From Acinetobacter sp. ANC 3929 (GTDB lineage: Bacteria; Pseudomonadota; Gammaproteobacteria; Pseudomonadales; Moraxellaceae), in the NCBI RefSeq assembly GCF_000369405.1, contig NZ_KB849994.1:140433-204432 (forward strand): DNA of 64,000 bases. The letters run 5' to 3'. Positions 63,720 through 64,000 of this stretch are shown here, one piece after another. The translations under genes were made by a program, and so were the position numbers. Below the pieces are notes generated by a model, which had not been told where the DNA came from, made no database searches, and saw nothing but the letters and a program-made list of their open reading frames with translations. How positions within the stretch are numbered: the stretch's first letter is position 1; each line of letters starts with the position of its first letter.

Positions 63720-63956
63720 AAAAATGTCCTTAGAATTTGGTATCGAAAATTTATTTTTACAAGATTGATATTAAAAAGAACTCATGGTGAACTTCTGCAT
63801 ATTTTGTGGTGACTTTGTAAGAGATTAGCAGTGTTTTGCAACAGAAAAATAAAACAAAAAATATTAAAAATTAAAGGATTATGTGGGTTGTTTTGACCAT
63901 TTATCTAAAAATAGAAGTCCGATTAAAAAAAGCTTACTTTCTTTAGCTTGTCACAT

Positions 63957-63980
63957 AGTATGATGATAATTCATCATACT
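63957..63980. promoter_or_regulatory. Perfect palindrome at window end
   Basis: AGTATGATGA and TCATCATACT flank TAAT. It lies in the 281-base region after the SIMPL gene start, in which I see no gene. It may be an operator of a gene beyond the window. Confidence 0.4.
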
Positions 63981-64000
63981 TATTGGAACGAAGCATTTTT

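Overview
The window looks like a chromosomal segment of an Acinetobacter species. The evidence is AT-rich sequence, an AAC(6')-I acetyltransferase of the kind carried as an intrinsic gene by non-baumannii Acinetobacter, both isocitrate dehydrogenase isozymes (monomeric and dimeric), and a desaturase operon beside a TetR-type regulator as in Moraxellaceae and Pseudomonadaceae. The species cannot be settled from sequence reading alone. I saw no rRNA, tRNA, CRISPR array, insertion sequence or prophage.

Layout: 0-10 kb is housekeeping (carbonic anhydrase tail, AAC(6')-I, tesA divergent from ybbA-ybbP, rhomboid protease, mtgA, ppk, nitronate monooxygenase, VIT1-type transporter). 10.5-17.4 kb is an exopolysaccharide-type locus: a TPR/beta-barrel outer-membrane protein facing a five-gene operon with a degenerate-GGDEF membrane protein, an unknown membrane protein, a GT2 synthase, a BcsB-like protein and a lipoprotein resembling a TIM-barrel hydrolase. 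17.5-24.3 kb has photolyase, SlyD, NDH-2, a PBP5-type carboxypeptidase and an M61 peptidase. 24.3-27.8 kb resembles the enterobacterial hiuH/HprRS arrangement: periplasmic uraH and an outer-membrane barrel diverge from a response regulator/sensor kinase pair across an ATTAC-N6-GTAAT inverted repeat. The response regulator carries an in-frame TGA.

28-46 kb is mostly metabolic and enzymatic genes (icd2, rluE, icd, DJ-1, PhzF, M16 peptidase, CYTH-CHAD, thiE, hemL, RluA) with two diverged copies of a structured intergenic repeat and two small decayed genes. 46-55.9 kb holds rapA, dps, an AI-2E family permease, the fabR/desT-like regulator with its reductase-desaturase operon, and a hotdog thioesterase paired with a TetR regulator over two tandem operator-like palindromes.

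55.9-62.8 kb is an orphan type VI secretion cluster read on the minus strand: VgrG (interrupted by an in-frame TAG), a DUF4123 adaptor, a 29-residue lipoprotein-like peptide, three paralogous immunity-like lipoproteins in an exact 525-bp tandem array, and a DUF2235/Tle-type lipase effector. The spacers of the array keep relics of the effector's first codons. The window ends with a SIMPL-domain protein.

Four genes look freshly inactivated (response regulator, a XapX protein, VgrG, and a two-helix membrane protein). Together with the immunity array these are the most informative parts of the window.
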